Below, piece by piece: positions 63,762-64,000 of a stretch of DNA of 64,000 nucleotides (position 1 is the stretch's first letter; every line of letters begins with the position of its first letter). This DNA comes from Spirometra erinaceieuropaei (lineage: Eukaryota > Platyhelminthes > Cestoda > Diphyllobothriidea > Diphyllobothriidae): the NCBI GenBank assembly GCA_902702965.1, contig CACRXP010000994.1, forward strand, positions 121,434 to 185,433. The letters run 5' to 3'. The notes beneath the pieces are model-generated. The model worked only from the letters and a program-made list of their open reading frames with translations. It was not told the origin of the DNA and made no database searches. A program made the position numbers and the translations under genes.

Positions 63762-64000
63762 CAGTGAGTGACCTATCTCATGAAATCTTAGTCAAAATTC
63801 TGAAATGCGTTTTCGATTAGAAAAGATTCCTTAGGTGGGGTTGTAATATAGACTGTTGTGCGGCATAATCCTATGAAAGTCCTGACTCGCCAAGATGTCG
63901 GCTCTTGAATGCACTTTTAGCCTCATGTAAAAACCACACAGGGTAAAAATAATCAACTATGTTGCATGCATTTTTCACACTGATTATCGATGGCCTTCTA
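63762..64000. mobile_element. Tc1-type MITE, cut by window end
   Basis: Starts CAGTGAGTGACCTATCTCAT after TA and follows the left arm (GAAATGCGTTTTCGATTAGA) to the last base. Confidence 0.85.

Overview
This window looks like repeat-dense, gene-poor nuclear DNA from an animal, most likely a flatworm and perhaps a diphyllobothriidean tapeworm. That assignment is inference. It rests on the mix of Penelope-like elements (PLEs) with GIY-YIG endonucleases, a reverse transcriptase fused to C2H2 zinc fingers, tRNA-derived SINEs, a Tc1-type transposase with a very short (43-nt) intron, TTAGGG-like tracts, and one intronless atypical seven-helix receptor. No bacterial operon, rRNA, CRISPR array or phage gene is visible.

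The only convincing host gene is a 446-residue seven-transmembrane receptor on the minus strand (10731-12071). One small orphan ORF near 1.5 kb and one near 44 kb may be coding. Almost everything else recognisable is mobile DNA. (1) A family of about 950-bp elements with about 360-bp terminal inverted repeats, CAGTAGG-type ends and TA flanks has six near-complete copies (3928, 7998, 12793, 34248, 42700, 46704) and at least eight fragments. A Tc1-type transposase remnant at 53.7-54.4 kb is followed by the same terminal sequence. (2) PLE remnants lie at 5.6-7.1, 15.8-17.3, 23.2-24.2, 25.2-25.6, 30.0-31.2, 37.2-37.8, 50.0-50.2 and 56.1-56.6 kb. Several are bounded by inverted terminal repeats that contain hammerhead-ribozyme-like cores. 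(3) tRNA-derived SINEs occur singly, as head-to-tail dimers with a period of about 313 bp, and as inverted pairs (24.4-25.2, 32.1-32.6, 44.7-46.7, 47.7-48.7, 54.7-57.1, 63.5 kb). (4) A Gypsy-type pol remnant lies at 35.3-37.2 kb (minus). (5) A non-LTR reverse transcriptase with five zinc fingers lies at 50.2-52.3 kb. (6) A Merlin-type transposase remnant lies at 60.6-61.1 kb (minus). (7) Smaller repeat families here called C, D, E and F are also present.

The elements are layered. A PLE sits inside repeat D, with the uninterrupted D copy at 38.8 kb serving as an empty site. A SINE dimer splits a Tc1-type MITE at 32.1 kb. SINEs fill a decayed PLE at 24.4-25.2 kb. PLE pieces are fused abruptly to the zinc-finger reverse transcriptase (about 50.19 kb) and to the Gypsy pol (about 37.23 kb). 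A degenerate TTAGGG-like block at 19.86-20.17 kb is bracketed by inverted arms of about 150 bp.

The strongest leads are three: the transposase whose 43-nt intron, if spliced, restores an exact DD34E catalytic spacing and whose end matches the local MITEs; the recurrent inverted-terminus PLE architecture with hammerhead-like motifs; and the inverted-repeat-bounded telomere-like block. All family assignments were made by reading motifs, without database searches.
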